A stretch of DNA of 64,000 nt from Roseateles aquatilis (GTDB lineage Bacteria; Pseudomonadota; Gammaproteobacteria; Burkholderiales; Burkholderiaceae_C). Below the pieces are notes generated by a model that was given only the letters and a program-made list of their open reading frames with translations, was not told where the DNA came from and made no database searches. Location: positions 496,001 to 560,000 of the forward strand of contig NZ_NIOF01000001.1 of assembly GCF_002205645.1 (NCBI RefSeq), read 5' to 3'. Below, piece by piece: positions 8,548-17,253 of the stretch; position 1 is the first letter of the stretch; every line of letters begins with the position of its first letter. The position numbers and the translations under genes were made by a program.

Positions 8548-11400
8548 TCACTTGGTCAGCACGAAACCCTTCAGCTTGCCGAAGGCCTGCTCCAGCAACG
8601 CCTTCTGCTGCTCCTGGTGCAGGTGCGCATAACCCACGGCCGGCGAGGCCGACGCCGGACGGCCGGCGTAACCCAGCTTCTGGCCGTCGGTCATGTTCTC
8701 GTGGATGTAGTGCTGCACGAAGAACCAGGCGCCCTGGTTCTGCGGCTCGTCCTGGCACCAGACGATCTCGGTCGCGTTCGGGTACTTCTTGAGCTCGGCC
8801 GCGAAAGCCTTGTGCGGGAACGGATAGAGCTGCTCGACGCGGATGATGGCCACGTCCTTCTTCTCGCCGCGGGCCTTCATCAGGTCGTAGATCACCTTGC
8901 CGGAGCACGCGATCACGCGCTTGACCTTGGACGCGTCGATGTCGGCGTTTTGCTCGCCGATGACGGTGCGGAACTCACCCTTGGTGAACTCGCTGACCGG
9001 CGACGTGGCGTCCTTGGCGCGCAGCAGCGACTTGGGCGTCAGGATCACCAGCGGCTTGCGGAACATGCGCAGCATCTGGCGACGCAGCAGGTGGAAGATC
9101 TGCGACGCGGTCGTCGGCTGCACGATCTGCATGTTGTTGTCCGCGGCCAGCTGCATGAAGCGCTCCAGGCGGGCCGAGCTGTGCTCGGGGCCCTGCCCTT
9201 CGTAGCCGTGCGGCAGCATCAGCGTCAGGCCGTTGGAGCGGCCCCACTTCACTTCGCCCGAGGCGATGAACTGGTCGATCACGACCTGCGCGCCGTTGAC
9301 GAAGTCGCCGAACTGCGCTTCCCAGATCGTCAGCGTGTGCGGGTCGGCGGCGGCGTAGCCGTACTCGAAGCCCAGCACCGCCTCTTCCGACAGGATCGAG
9401 TCGATCACCACGAACGGCGCCTGGCCGTCGGCGACGTTCTGCAGCGGGATGTAGGTGCCTTCGTCGAAGCGCTCGCGGTTCTGGTCGTGCAGCACCGCGT
9501 GGCGGTGGGTGAACGTGCCGCGGCCGCAATCCTCGCCCGACAGGCGGATCGGATGGCCCGCCGCGACCAGCGAGGCGAAGGCCATGTGCTCGCCCATGCC
9601 CCAGTCGACGTTGATGTCGCCGCGACCCATGGCGGCGCGGTCGGCGATCACCTTCTCGACCAGCGAGTGCGCCTTGAAGCCCACCGGCAGCGTGGTGATC
9701 TTCTCGGAGATGCGCTTCCACTCGACCACCGGCAGCGCGGTGTCGCAGCTGTCGGTCCACTTCTTGCCGAGGAACGGCGTCCAGTCGGTGGCGTACTTGC
9801 TCTTGAAGTTGGTCAGCACCGGGTCGACGGTGTGACGGCCTTCGTCCATCGCGGCGCGGAAGGCCTTGACCATGCCGTCCGGACCGTCGGCCTGCAGGAC
9901 GCCCTGGGCCACCAGTTTCTCGCCGTACAGCTTGCGGGTGCCCGGGTGCTGGGCGATGGTCTTGTACATCAGCGGCTGGGTCAGCGCGGGCGTGTCCTGC
10001 TCGTTGTGGCCCAGCTTGCGGAAGCAGACGATGTCGACGACGACGTCCTTCTTGAACTGCTGGCGGTACTCCAGCGCCAGCTGGGTGCAGAACACCACGG
10101 CTTCCGGATCGTCGCCGTTCACGTGCAGCACCGGAGCCTCGATCATCTTGACGACGTCGGAGCAGTACAGCGTCGAGCGGGTGTCGCGCGGGTCGCTGGT
10201 GGTGAAGCCGATCTGGTTGTTGATGACGATGTGGACGGTGCCGCCGGTGTAATAACCGCGCGTCTGCGCCAGCGCCAGCGTCTCCATCACCACGCCCTGG
10301 CCGGCGAAGGCGGCGTCGCCGTGCACCAGCACGGGCAGCACCTGCTCGCCGGTCTTGTCGCCGCGACGGTCCATGCGGGCCTTGACCGAGCCCTCGACGA
10401 CCGGGTTCACGATCTCCAGGTGGGACGGGTTGAAGGCCAGGCTCAGGTGGACCGGGCCGCCGGGGCTGGTCACGTCGCTGGAGAAGCCCTGGTGGTACTT
10501 CACGTCGCCGGAGGGCAGGTCCTCGGGGGCGGTGTGGTCGAACTCGGCGAACAGGTCCTTGGGCATCTTGCCCAGGGTGTTCACCAGCACGTTCAGGCGG
10601 CCGCGGTGGGCCATGCCGATGACGATTTCCTGCACGCCCTTGGCGCCGGCGCATTGCACCAGTTCGTCCATGGAGGCGATGAAGCTCTCGCCGCCTTCCA
10701 GCGAGAAGCGCTTCTGGCCGACGTACTTCGTGTGCAGGTAGCGCTCCAGGCCTTCGGCCGCGGTCAGGCGGTCAAGGATGTGCTGCTTCTTCTCGGCCGT
10801 GTAGCTCGGCTTGCTGCGCACCGTTTCCAGGCGCTCCTGCCACCAGCGCTTCTCGGTCGGCTCGGTGACGTGCATGAACTCGGCGCCGACGGAGCCGCAA
10901 TAGGTGTCACGCAAGGCCTGCACGATCTCGCGCAGGGTCATGCGCTCGGCCTTGGTGAAGTAGGTGTTCGTGGCGCTGAAGCTGATGTCCATGTCGGACT
11001 CGCTCAGGCCGTAGGACGCGGGATCCAGCTCGGGGATCTTGGCGCGCTCGGTGCGCTTGAGCGGGTCCAGGTCCGCCCAGCGCGAGCCCAGCGTGCGGTA
11101 GGCCGCGATCAGCGACTGCACGTGGACCTGCTTGCCGGCGACCTCGAGTTCCGCGCTCGACACCTTGGTGTTCAGCGCGTTGGCCTTGGCGCGCTGCGCG
11201 AAGGACTCGATCACGGGGGCGTGGGGGACGTCGCGCTTGTCGCTGCCGTCGACAGCAGGGACGTGCTGCAGCGCGTCGAAATAGGCGCGCCAGTTGTCAG
11301 GCACGGCGCCAGGGTTGTCGAGGTACTGTTCGTACATTTCCTCGACGTAGGGCGCATTGCCCCCGAACAGGTAGGAGTTAGACCTGTATTGCTGCATCAT
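8548..11400 (-). CDS. sucA: 2-oxoglutarate dehydrogenase E1 component
   Basis: A 950-residue thiamine diphosphate enzyme that decarboxylates 2-oxoglutarate in the TCA cycle. The short N-terminal E2-binding segment NSYLFGGNAPYVEEMYEQYL is typical. The thiamine-pocket motifs GMAHRGRLNVL and HGDAAFAGQG, and the C-terminal transketolase-like domain (GHPIRLSGEDCGRGTFTHRH, LPHGYEGQGPEHSS), are intact. Length is normal. It is first in sucA-sucB-lpd. A long untranslated leader precedes it, in the position of the sucA RNA motif described in Burkholderiales. Confidence 0.97.
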   Translation of the reverse strand: MMQQYRSNSYLFGGNAPYVEEMYEQYLDNPGAVPDNWRAYFDALQHVPAVDGSDKRDVPHAPVIESFAQRAKANALNTKVSSAELEVAGKQVHVQSLIAAYRTLGSRWADLDPLKRTERAKIPELDPASYGLSESDMDISFSATNTYFTKAERMTLREIVQALRDTYCGSVGAEFMHVTEPTEKRWWQERLETVRSKPSYTAEKKQHILDRLTAAEGLERYLHTKYVGQKRFSLEGGESFIASMDELVQCAGAKGVQEIVIGMAHRGRLNVLVNTLGKMPKDLFAEFDHTAPEDLPSGDVKYHQGFSSDVTSPGGPVHLSLAFNPSHLEIVNPVVEGSVKARMDRRGDKTGEQVLPVLVHGDAAFAGQGVVMETLALAQTRGYYTGGTVHIVINNQIGFTTSDPRDTRSTLYCSDVVKMIEAPVLHVNGDDPEAVVFCTQLALEYRQQFKKDVVVDIVCFRKLGHNEQDTPALTQPLMYKTIAQHPGTRKLYGEKLVAQGVLQADGPDGMVKAFRAAMDEGRHTVDPVLTNFKSKYATDWTPFLGKKWTDSCDTALPVVEWKRISEKITTLPVGFKAHSLVEKVIADRAAMGRGDINVDWGMGEHMAFASLVAAGHPIRLSGEDCGRGTFTHRHAVLHDQNRERFDEGTYIPLQNVADGQAPFVVIDSILSEEAVLGFEYGYAAADPHTLTIWEAQFGDFVNGAQVVIDQFIASGEVKWGRSNGLTLMLPHGYEGQGPEHSSARLERFMQLAADNNMQIVQPTTASQIFHLLRRQMLRMFRKPLVILTPKSLLRAKDATSPVSEFTKGEFRTVIGEQNADIDASKVKRVIACSGKVIYDLMKARGEKKDVAIIRVEQLYPFPHKAFAAELKKYPNATEIVWCQDEPQNQGAWFFVQHYIHENMTDGQKLGYAGRPASASPAVGYAHLHQEQQKALLEQAFGKLKGFVLTK

Positions 11401-11403
11401 CTT

Positions 11404-11500
11404 CGCTCACCTCTTGCCCCGGCTTCCAGGGCTATCGGCTGGTTAAGAAACCTTCCGCGACACGGCTTGACCGGTTGGCGGATTGCGACCCGCCTTTGCT
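11404..11500 (-). ncRNA. Candidate sucA leader RNA motif (5' UTR of sucA)
   Basis: The 344 bases between sucA and the divergent oxygenase gene have no supported protein. The ~100 bases next to the sucA start can fold into GC-rich hairpins, and the ribosome-binding sequence AAGAGGTGAG sits at the end beside GCCGGGGC/GCCCTGG-type complements. A structured element called the sucA motif is described in the 5' UTR of sucA specifically in Burkholderiales. Location and taxon match, but I could not test the covariance model. Boundaries are approximate. The rest of the gap holds the promoters of both genes, and I see no clear hexamers. Confidence 0.5.
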
Positions 11501-11744
11501 GTTGCCAGAAAAGGGGACGGGAAGGACCTCTAGTCACAAGCGCAGGACTGTAGCACCACGGCGAAACCGTTGCTGTTGCAGGCGCGCCCACTTTTTGTGC
11601 GCAATGTCCATGACGCGGATCAAGGGGTTGCACCAGTACGGCTACCAAACGTTTGCGATCCGACAGCCCAAACCGATAGACTTCCGACCTGCGGTACCGC
11701 CCCGACATTGAATGGCGGATCGTTCGGGACACAGGAGATCCCAC

Positions 11745-12587
11745 ATGCAAGTTCGAGTCGTCGACTACCGCGCCGCGGATGCGGCCGAGCAATTCACCCG
11801 CTCCCTGCACGAGACAGGTTTCGGCGTCCTGGTGAATCACCCCCTGCCCCAGAGCCTGGTCGAGAAGATCTACGGCGACTGGCTGGGCTTCTTCAACGGC
11901 GGCGAGAAGCAGGACTTCGCGTTCTCCAAGGAGACGCAGGACGGCTACTTCTCCACCGAGATCTCGGAGACCGCCAAGGGTCACACGCAGAAGGACATCA
12001 AGGAGTACTTCCACATCTACCCGTGGGGGCGCGTCCCGGCATCGCTGAAGGATGACGCGATGGAGTACTACCGGGTGGCCAACGACCTGGCGGCGGAGTT
12101 GCTGTCGTGGGTCGAGCGGCACACGCCGGCCGACATCGCGAAGAACTATCGCGAGCCGCTGTCCAACATGATCAATGACAGCCGGCTGACGCTGCTGCGG
12201 GTGCTGCGCTATCCGCCGCTGACGGGCAACGAGCCGGCCGGTTCGCTGCGCGCGGCGGCGCACGGGGACATCAACCTGCTCACCATCCTGCCGGCGGCCA
12301 ACGAGCCCGGCCTGCAGGTGCAGGGGAAGGACGGCGAATGGGTCGACGTGCCCGGCGACTTCGGCATGCTGATCATCAACATCGGCGACATGCTGCAGGA
12401 GGCCTCGCAGGGCTACTACCCGTCGACGCAGCACCGCGTGGTCAACCCGACCGGCGAAGGCGCGAAGAAGAGCCGCGTGTCGTTGCCGCTGTTCCTGCAT
12501 CCGCGGGAGGAGGTCGTGCTGTCCGATCGGTACACCGCGCACGAGTATCTGGAAGAGCGACTGCGGGAGCTGGGGGTCAAGACCTGA
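11745..12587 (+). CDS. 2-oxoglutarate/Fe(II)-type oxygenase, isopenicillin N synthase family
   Basis: A 280-residue non-haem iron oxygenase of the isopenicillin N synthase-like family. The double-stranded beta-helix has the iron triad H173-x-D175 (AAHGDINLL) and H230 (STQHRVV), with the oxoglutarate-binding R244-x-S246 pair. The N-terminal DIOX_N-type region contains TGFGVLVNHPL. I chose the ATG at 11745 because AGGAG lies eight bases upstream and the family fold begins there. The substrate is unknown: relatives include ethylene-forming, flavonoid-type and gibberellin-type enzymes. It is divergent from sucA, so a 2-oxoglutarate consumer faces the enzyme that burns the same metabolite. Confidence 0.85.
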   Translation: MQVRVVDYRAADAAEQFTRSLHETGFGVLVNHPLPQSLVEKIYGDWLGFFNGGEKQDFAFSKETQDGYFSTEISETAKGHTQKDIKEYFHIYPWGRVPASLKDDAMEYYRVANDLAAELLSWVERHTPADIAKNYREPLSNMINDSRLTLLRVLRYPPLTGNEPAGSLRAAAHGDINLLTILPAANEPGLQVQGKDGEWVDVPGDFGMLIINIGDMLQEASQGYYPSTQHRVVNPTGEGAKKSRVSLPLFLHPREEVVLSDRYTAHEYLEERLRELGVKT

Positions 12588-12629
12588 CACGCCGGATGCC
12601 CTCGGATGTCTTCGCATGCCTCGGATCGA

Positions 12630-12701
12630 GTCGGCGAAAGCCGGGGCGGAGGCGACGATTTGGCGAGCATATGAGGAGCCCCCGCTCCGGCTTTCGCTGA
12701 C
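12630..12701 (+). repeat. Stem-loop repeat element, copy A
   Basis: A 20-base inverted repeat (12630-12649 with 12682-12701, 18 of 20 paired) encloses an extra GGC/GCC pair and a 24-base loop, 12654-12677. The loop starts GACGATTT and ends TATGAGGA. Copy B at 43885-43955 (minus strand) has the same loop ends and a similar GGCGAA..GCCGGGG stem. It sits 42 bases downstream of the oxygenase stop codon, in the same transcription sense. Confidence 0.7.
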
Positions 12702-12759
12702 GGGCGCACGCGGCCCCTCCCTGCGACCGCCTCGGCCCGGCTCGGGGCTACAGTGCCAA

Positions 12760-13158
12760 ATGCCTCCCCAGCCCGCCCGAGCCGTCATCTGGATCCATCC
12801 GGAAGCGCCGCCCAAACCCGCCATCGGCCAGCCTTGCAACGGCTGCGGCGTCTGCTGCCTGGCCGAGCCCTGCCCGCTCGGCATGGTCGTCAGCCTGAAG
12901 CGGACCGGTGCCTGCCGCGCGCTGGAATGGTCCGACGAGGGCCACCAGTACCGCTGCGGCATGCTGACCCATCCGGCGCGTTATGTGGGCCTGCGCACAT
13001 TGAACCCGGAAGGGCTGCTCAACCGGCTGATCCGACGCTATGCGCGGCGGATGATCGCCGCCGGCATCGGCTGCGACGCCGACATCGAGCCGCAGCGTCC
13101 ATCCGACGCCCCGCCGCCGGCACCCTCTCCCGCGCACCGCCCCCCGGAGAAGCGCTAA
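12760..13158 (+). CDS. YkgJ-type cysteine-cluster (metal-chelating) protein
   Basis: A 132-residue protein with the signature CNGCGVCC (C26, C29, C32, C33) and further cysteines C38, C52 and C66. This is the CxxCxxCC zinc/iron-chelating domain of the YkgJ family, whose function is not established. The C-terminal ~30 residues are Pro-rich and probably disordered. I start at the ATG at 12760, directly before the domain; an upstream in-frame start would run through the stem-loop repeat. There is no signal peptide. It is probably transcribed with neither neighbour tightly: 172 bases upstream and ~70 bases downstream are non-coding. Confidence 0.7.
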   Translation: MPPQPARAVIWIHPEAPPKPAIGQPCNGCGVCCLAEPCPLGMVVSLKRTGACRALEWSDEGHQYRCGMLTHPARYVGLRTLNPEGLLNRLIRRYARRMIAAGIGCDADIEPQRPSDAPPPAPSPAHRPPEKR

Positions 13159-13229
13159 GCAACACCCGACCCTCGCCGGACTAGCATGGACTTCGCATCG
13201 CCTGATCAGGCTTCATCGGAGTCACCCCC

Positions 13230-14837
13230 ATGCCCCGCTCCACGAGAAGTTCCCGGTTCGTCCCTGCCTTCCCGATCGCGCGCGTCGCGTTGTCGGTGGC
13301 GCTGGCCCTCGGCGCCGCCGCCGCGCACGCGGTGCCGCTGCGCTGGGCCGCTCAGAACGACGTGCTCACGCTGGACCCGCATTCGCAGGACCACACGACC
13401 ACGTCGGCCATCCTGCAGCACGCCTACGAGGGCCTCACCCGCTATGACGAGCAGTGGGAGATCGAGCCCTGCCTGGCGACGAAGTGGACCACCATCAGCC
13501 CGACGCAGGTGCGTTTCGAACTGCGCAAGGGCGTGAAGTTCCAGGACGGCTCCCCGTTCACCGCGGAGGACGTGATCTTCAGCTTCAACCGCGTCCGCCA
13601 GCCGCAGGGCACGATGCAGATCTACGTCACCGGCATCAAGGAGATCCGGAAGATCGACGACTACACCGTCGACGTGATCCTCGACGCGCCGCAGCCCATC
13701 CTGCTGCGCAACCTGGTCGACTTCCGCATCATGAGCAAGGCCTGGGCGGAGAAGAACAAGGCCACCCAGCAGGCCGATTACAAGTCCAAGGACGAGAACT
13801 ACGCCAGCCGCCACGCGATCGGCACCGGCCCGTATGAAATCACCTCCTGGCAGCCCGACCAGAAGGTGACGATGAAGATCAACAAGGACTGGTGGGACAA
13901 GAACAAGGGCAACATCACCGAGGTCACCTACGTCCCCATCAAGTCCGATCCGACGCGCGTCGCGGCGCTGACCTCGGGCGACGTCGACCTGCTGACGGAC
14001 GTGCCGACGCAGGACGTCGGCGCGCTCAAGGCCGATCCCAAGCTCAAGTCGATCGAAGGCCCCGAGACCCGCACGATCTTCTTCGCCATGGACCTGGGCA
14101 GCGACGAGTTGCGCGGCTCGTCGGTGAAGGGCAAGAACCCGTTCAAGGACGTCCGCGTGCGTCAGGCGCTGTCGCTCGCGATCGACCGCGAGGCCATCAA
14201 GCGCAGCATCATGCGCGGCCTGTCGGTGCCGGCGGCGCTGATGATTCCGCCCGGCGTGCACGGCTACGCGGCCGACATCGACAAACCCCTGACGCCCGAC
14301 CTGGCCAAGGCGAAGAAGCTGCTCGCCGACGCCGGTTATCCGTCCGGCTTCGAGATCCCGCTGAACTGCCCCAACAACCGCTACGTCAACGACGAGAAGA
14401 TCTGCCTGGCCGTCGTGTCGATGTGGAGCAAGATCGGCGTGACCGCGCGGCTGACGGTGCAGCCGATGTCGCAGCACAGCCAGCTGTTCCAGCGCTTCGA
14501 GGCGCCGCTGTACATGCTGGGCTGGGGCGTGTCGACGCGCGACGGGCTGTACTCGCTGCAGGCGCTGGCGCGCACGCGGTCGGGCGGCGCGGACGGCAGC
14601 TTCAATTTCTCCAAGGTCAGCGATCCGCAACTCGACAAGCTGATCGACGCCATCAAGACCGAGATCGATACCGCCAAGCGCGACGCCCTGCTGCGCGAGG
14701 CATTGCTGCTCGTGCGCGACCAGGCGCTGTTCATCCCGCTGCATCACCAGGTGCGGCCCTGGGCCATGCGCAGCAACGTGCAGACGCCGCACCGCTCCAA
14801 CGACCGGCCGGAAGCGCGCTTCACCACCATCAAGTGA
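13230..14837 (+). CDS. ABC transporter substrate-binding protein, family 5 (peptide type), copy 1
   Basis: A 535-residue periplasmic solute-binding protein of the DppA/OppA class. A signal peptide of ~34 residues ends in AAAAHA. The mature protein starts PLRWAAQNDVLTLDPHS and carries the class features YEGLTRYD, RKGVKFQDGSPFTAEDV and VRQALSLAIDREAI. It is ~70% identical by eye to the next gene, so the two are tandem duplicates. No permease or ATPase gene is within the window, so the transporter partner lies elsewhere or is shared. The ligand is unknown; peptides, opines, nickel or glutathione are all possible for this class. Confidence 0.88.
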   Translation: MPRSTRSSRFVPAFPIARVALSVALALGAAAAHAVPLRWAAQNDVLTLDPHSQDHTTTSAILQHAYEGLTRYDEQWEIEPCLATKWTTISPTQVRFELRKGVKFQDGSPFTAEDVIFSFNRVRQPQGTMQIYVTGIKEIRKIDDYTVDVILDAPQPILLRNLVDFRIMSKAWAEKNKATQQADYKSKDENYASRHAIGTGPYEITSWQPDQKVTMKINKDWWDKNKGNITEVTYVPIKSDPTRVAALTSGDVDLLTDVPTQDVGALKADPKLKSIEGPETRTIFFAMDLGSDELRGSSVKGKNPFKDVRVRQALSLAIDREAIKRSIMRGLSVPAALMIPPGVHGYAADIDKPLTPDLAKAKKLLADAGYPSGFEIPLNCPNNRYVNDEKICLAVVSMWSKIGVTARLTVQPMSQHSQLFQRFEAPLYMLGWGVSTRDGLYSLQALARTRSGGADGSFNFSKVSDPQLDKLIDAIKTEIDTAKRDALLREALLLVRDQALFIPLHHQVRPWAMRSNVQTPHRSNDRPEARFTTIK

Positions 14838-15041
14838 CGCGCCGGGCGCGGCGCGGCGCCCGTGCCTCGCCCCGGAAGGCTTCGGCCCCGCCTTCATCGC
14901 CGCCCGCATTTGCCGACGCGCGGCCGCTCCCTTCCAAGGGCAATCCCCGAGGCGGCGCGATGACACATCGCCCGCCCCGGCGGCTAGCATCCGGACAACT
15001 TCACATCTTCTTAACGACGTTGTCAGAGGGAGCTACCGCTC

Positions 15042-16658
15042 ATGTCGAAGACCCCGGGATCGATCTCCCGCGCCGCGCACGCCATCCGCCTCACCACCCT
15101 CGCCTGCGCCGCCACGGCGGCCCTGGGCCTGGCGTTGCCCGCCGCGGCCGCGACGCTGCGCTGGGCGGCGCAGAACGACGTGCTGACGCTGGATCCGCAC
15201 TCGCAGAACCACAGCACCACCAACGCCATCGCGCAGCACGCCTACGAGGGCCTGACGCGCTATGACAAGAGCTACCAGGTCGAGCCCGCGCTGGCCACGA
15301 AGTGGACGCAGACCGGCCCGACCACCTGGCGCTTCGACCTGCGCAAGGGCGTCAAGTTCCATGACGGCTCGCCGTTCACCGCGGACGATGTGGTGTTCTC
15401 GTTCCACCGCATCAAGCAGCCGGTCGGCACGATGCATCCGTTCGTGGCGGGCGTGGCGGACATCAAGAAGGTCGACAGCCACACCGTCGACGTGATCCTG
15501 GCGGCGCCCAACCCGATCCTGCTGCGGCAGTTCGTCGACTTCCGCATCATGAGCAAGGTCTGGGCGGAGAAGAACAAGGCCGTCAACCTGCCCGACTTCA
15601 AGGCCAAGGAAGAGACGGTGGCCACGCGCAGCGCCAACGGCACCGGCCCGTACCGCATCACCGGCTGGCAGCCGGACCAGCGCATCACCATGGTCCAGAA
15701 CAAGGAGTGGTGGGACGCGAAGAACGCGACCAACGTGGACGAGCTGATCTACACGCCGATCAAGTCGGACCCGACGCGCGTCGCGGCGCTGCTGTCGGGG
15801 GACGTGGACCTGCTGTCCGACATCCCGACCCAGGACGTCGCCCGGCTGCGCACCGACGCGAAGCTGACGGTGCTGGAGGGCAGCGAGATCCGCACGATCT
15901 TCATCGGCATGGACCAGGGCAGCGACCAGCTCAAGGGCAGCAATGTCCAGGGCAAGAACCCGTTCAAGGACAAGCGCGTGCGCGAGGCGCTGTCGATCGC
16001 GATCGACCGCGAGGCGATCAAGCGCGCGACGATGCGCGGCCTGTCGGTGCCCGCCGGCATCATGGTCGCGCCGGGCGTGAACGGCAACTCGCCGGACATC
16101 GACGTGGCCGCCAAGGCCGACCCCGAACGCGCCAGGAAGCTGCTGGCCGAGGCCGGCTATCCGGGTGGCTTCGAGGTGCCGCTGAACTGCCCCAACAACC
16201 GCTACGTCAATGACGAGGAGATCTGCCTGGCGGTGGTGTCGATGTGGAGCAAGGTGGGCGTGAAGGCGCGGCTGCAGACCGAGTCGTTCAGCACCTTCAG
16301 CCCGAAGCTGCAGGCTTTCGAGTACCCGCTGTTCCTGTACGGCTGGGGCGTGCCGACCTACGACGCGCTGTACACGATGCAGTCGCTGGCGCGCACGCGG
16401 GCCGGTGGCGCGGACGGCAGCGGCAACTACTTCCGCCTCAGCGACGCCAAGCTCGATCAGATCATCGACGCGGCCAAGGTCGAGGGCGATGTCGCCAAGC
16501 GCAACGCGCTGCTGAAGGACGGCCTGCTGCGCATCCGCGACGAGGTGCTGTTCATCCCGCTGCACCACCAGGTGCGTCCGTGGGCGATGAAGAAGGCGGT
16601 GCAGACGATGCATCGCTCGGACGACCGACCGGAGGCGAGGTTCACGACGGTGAAGTGA
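15042..16658 (+). CDS. ABC transporter substrate-binding protein, family 5 (peptide type), copy 2
   Basis: A 538-residue paralogue of the preceding gene with the same order of motifs: signal peptide ending near ALPAAAA, TLRWAAQNDVLTLDPHSQNH, RKGVKFHDGSPFTADDV, VREALSIAIDREAI, and a C-terminal HHQVRPWAMKKAVQT. A purine-rich GAGGGAG ribosome site lies ~10 bases before the ATG. The gap of ~200 bases to copy 1 holds a GC hairpin but no clear terminator, so both may share transcription or have separate control. Divergence is concentrated in the ligand-cleft half, which suggests different specificities for one membrane complex. Confidence 0.88.
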   Translation: MSKTPGSISRAAHAIRLTTLACAATAALGLALPAAAATLRWAAQNDVLTLDPHSQNHSTTNAIAQHAYEGLTRYDKSYQVEPALATKWTQTGPTTWRFDLRKGVKFHDGSPFTADDVVFSFHRIKQPVGTMHPFVAGVADIKKVDSHTVDVILAAPNPILLRQFVDFRIMSKVWAEKNKAVNLPDFKAKEETVATRSANGTGPYRITGWQPDQRITMVQNKEWWDAKNATNVDELIYTPIKSDPTRVAALLSGDVDLLSDIPTQDVARLRTDAKLTVLEGSEIRTIFIGMDQGSDQLKGSNVQGKNPFKDKRVREALSIAIDREAIKRATMRGLSVPAGIMVAPGVNGNSPDIDVAAKADPERARKLLAEAGYPGGFEVPLNCPNNRYVNDEEICLAVVSMWSKVGVKARLQTESFSTFSPKLQAFEYPLFLYGWGVPTYDALYTMQSLARTRAGGADGSGNYFRLSDAKLDQIIDAAKVEGDVAKRNALLKDGLLRIRDEVLFIPLHHQVRPWAMKKAVQTMHRSDDRPEARFTTVK

Positions 16659-16689
16659 TCGCAAGGCGGCGCCGGCGAGCGCCGCCCGT

Positions 16690-17253
16690 TCATGCCCGCG
16701 CGGTGGCGCGCGCGGGCCGCGCGGCCTGTCGCCCTGGCTTGCCGGGCGCCTCGTCCGACCTCGCCGCGGCCGCGCGCAGCGCCCGACGCGCCGCGGCCTC
16801 ATCCCGAATGCGCTGCTTCCACATCGGCAGTTCAACACCGGCGCGATCAGCGAGCCATTTCAACACCGCGGGCATTTCGATGGCCGCGGTGAGCAGCAGG
16901 GTCATCGAGTCATCCGGATAGCTGCTTTCGTTCTCGTAGCGCGAGAACGCAATTTTTCCTTTGCCGAACACCTTCGCCGCGGCCTGCTGCGTCAGGCCAT
17001 ATCGTTTTCGCAGCGCAACAATCTCCTGCCCCATCAACAACCCGTCGTACCGAGACTTGCGAGCCTGAAGACGTTTGGTGTTCTCGCGCAACTGCTTCAG
17101 GTCGCCGAACACGTGATCACATGCCGCGCAGCGCCATTGCAGAAGTGCCACGACGACCTCCTGACCCCTGGGGCGAAATGTCTCGTTGAACGACTCCTCC
17201 TGGAGGCGCGTCGAACCACATGCTGGGCAGTCAGGCTTGAATCGGTGAGTCAT
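16690..17253 (-). CDS. MqsA-like antitoxin: zinc finger plus HTH
   Basis: A 187-residue protein with an N-terminal CPAC...CAAC zinc site (C9, C12, C42, C45) and an XRE-type helix-turn-helix. The HTH segment is LRKRYGLTQQAAAKVFGKGK followed by IAFSRYE (~81-107), closely resembling the FGGG-xNAFSRYE recognition helix of MqsA (YgiT). A basic Ala/Arg tail of ~40 residues is extra. In MqsRA systems this protein neutralises the toxin and represses the operon. It is the second gene here, overlapping the upstream gene by four bases (ATGA), as expected for a toxin-antitoxin pair with the toxin first. Base composition is less GC-rich than the flanks, which suggests acquisition. Confidence 0.75.
   Translation of the reverse strand: MTHRFKPDCPACGSTRLQEESFNETFRPRGQEVVVALLQWRCAACDHVFGDLKQLRENTKRLQARKSRYDGLLMGQEIVALRKRYGLTQQAAAKVFGKGKIAFSRYENESSYPDDSMTLLLTAAIEMPAVLKWLADRAGVELPMWKQRIRDEAAARRALRAAAARSDEAPGKPGRQAARPARATARA

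Noticed and set aside
7261-11553. A 1430-codon plus-strand open frame across sucB and sucA
   Set aside because: It is antisense to two intact, well-recognised genes. Its His/Arg/Leu/Val/Gln-rich composition is the usual shadow of GC-rich codons, and no family is recognised.
12616-12759. An upstream start for the Cys-cluster protein at 12616
   Set aside because: The extra 48 codons lie on the stem-loop repeat and have no resemblance to the family; the ATG at 12760 directly precedes the domain.
14838-15041. A terminator between the two binding-protein genes
   Set aside because: A GCCGGGCGC/GCGCCC-type hairpin is present, but no T-run follows, so termination is not supported.
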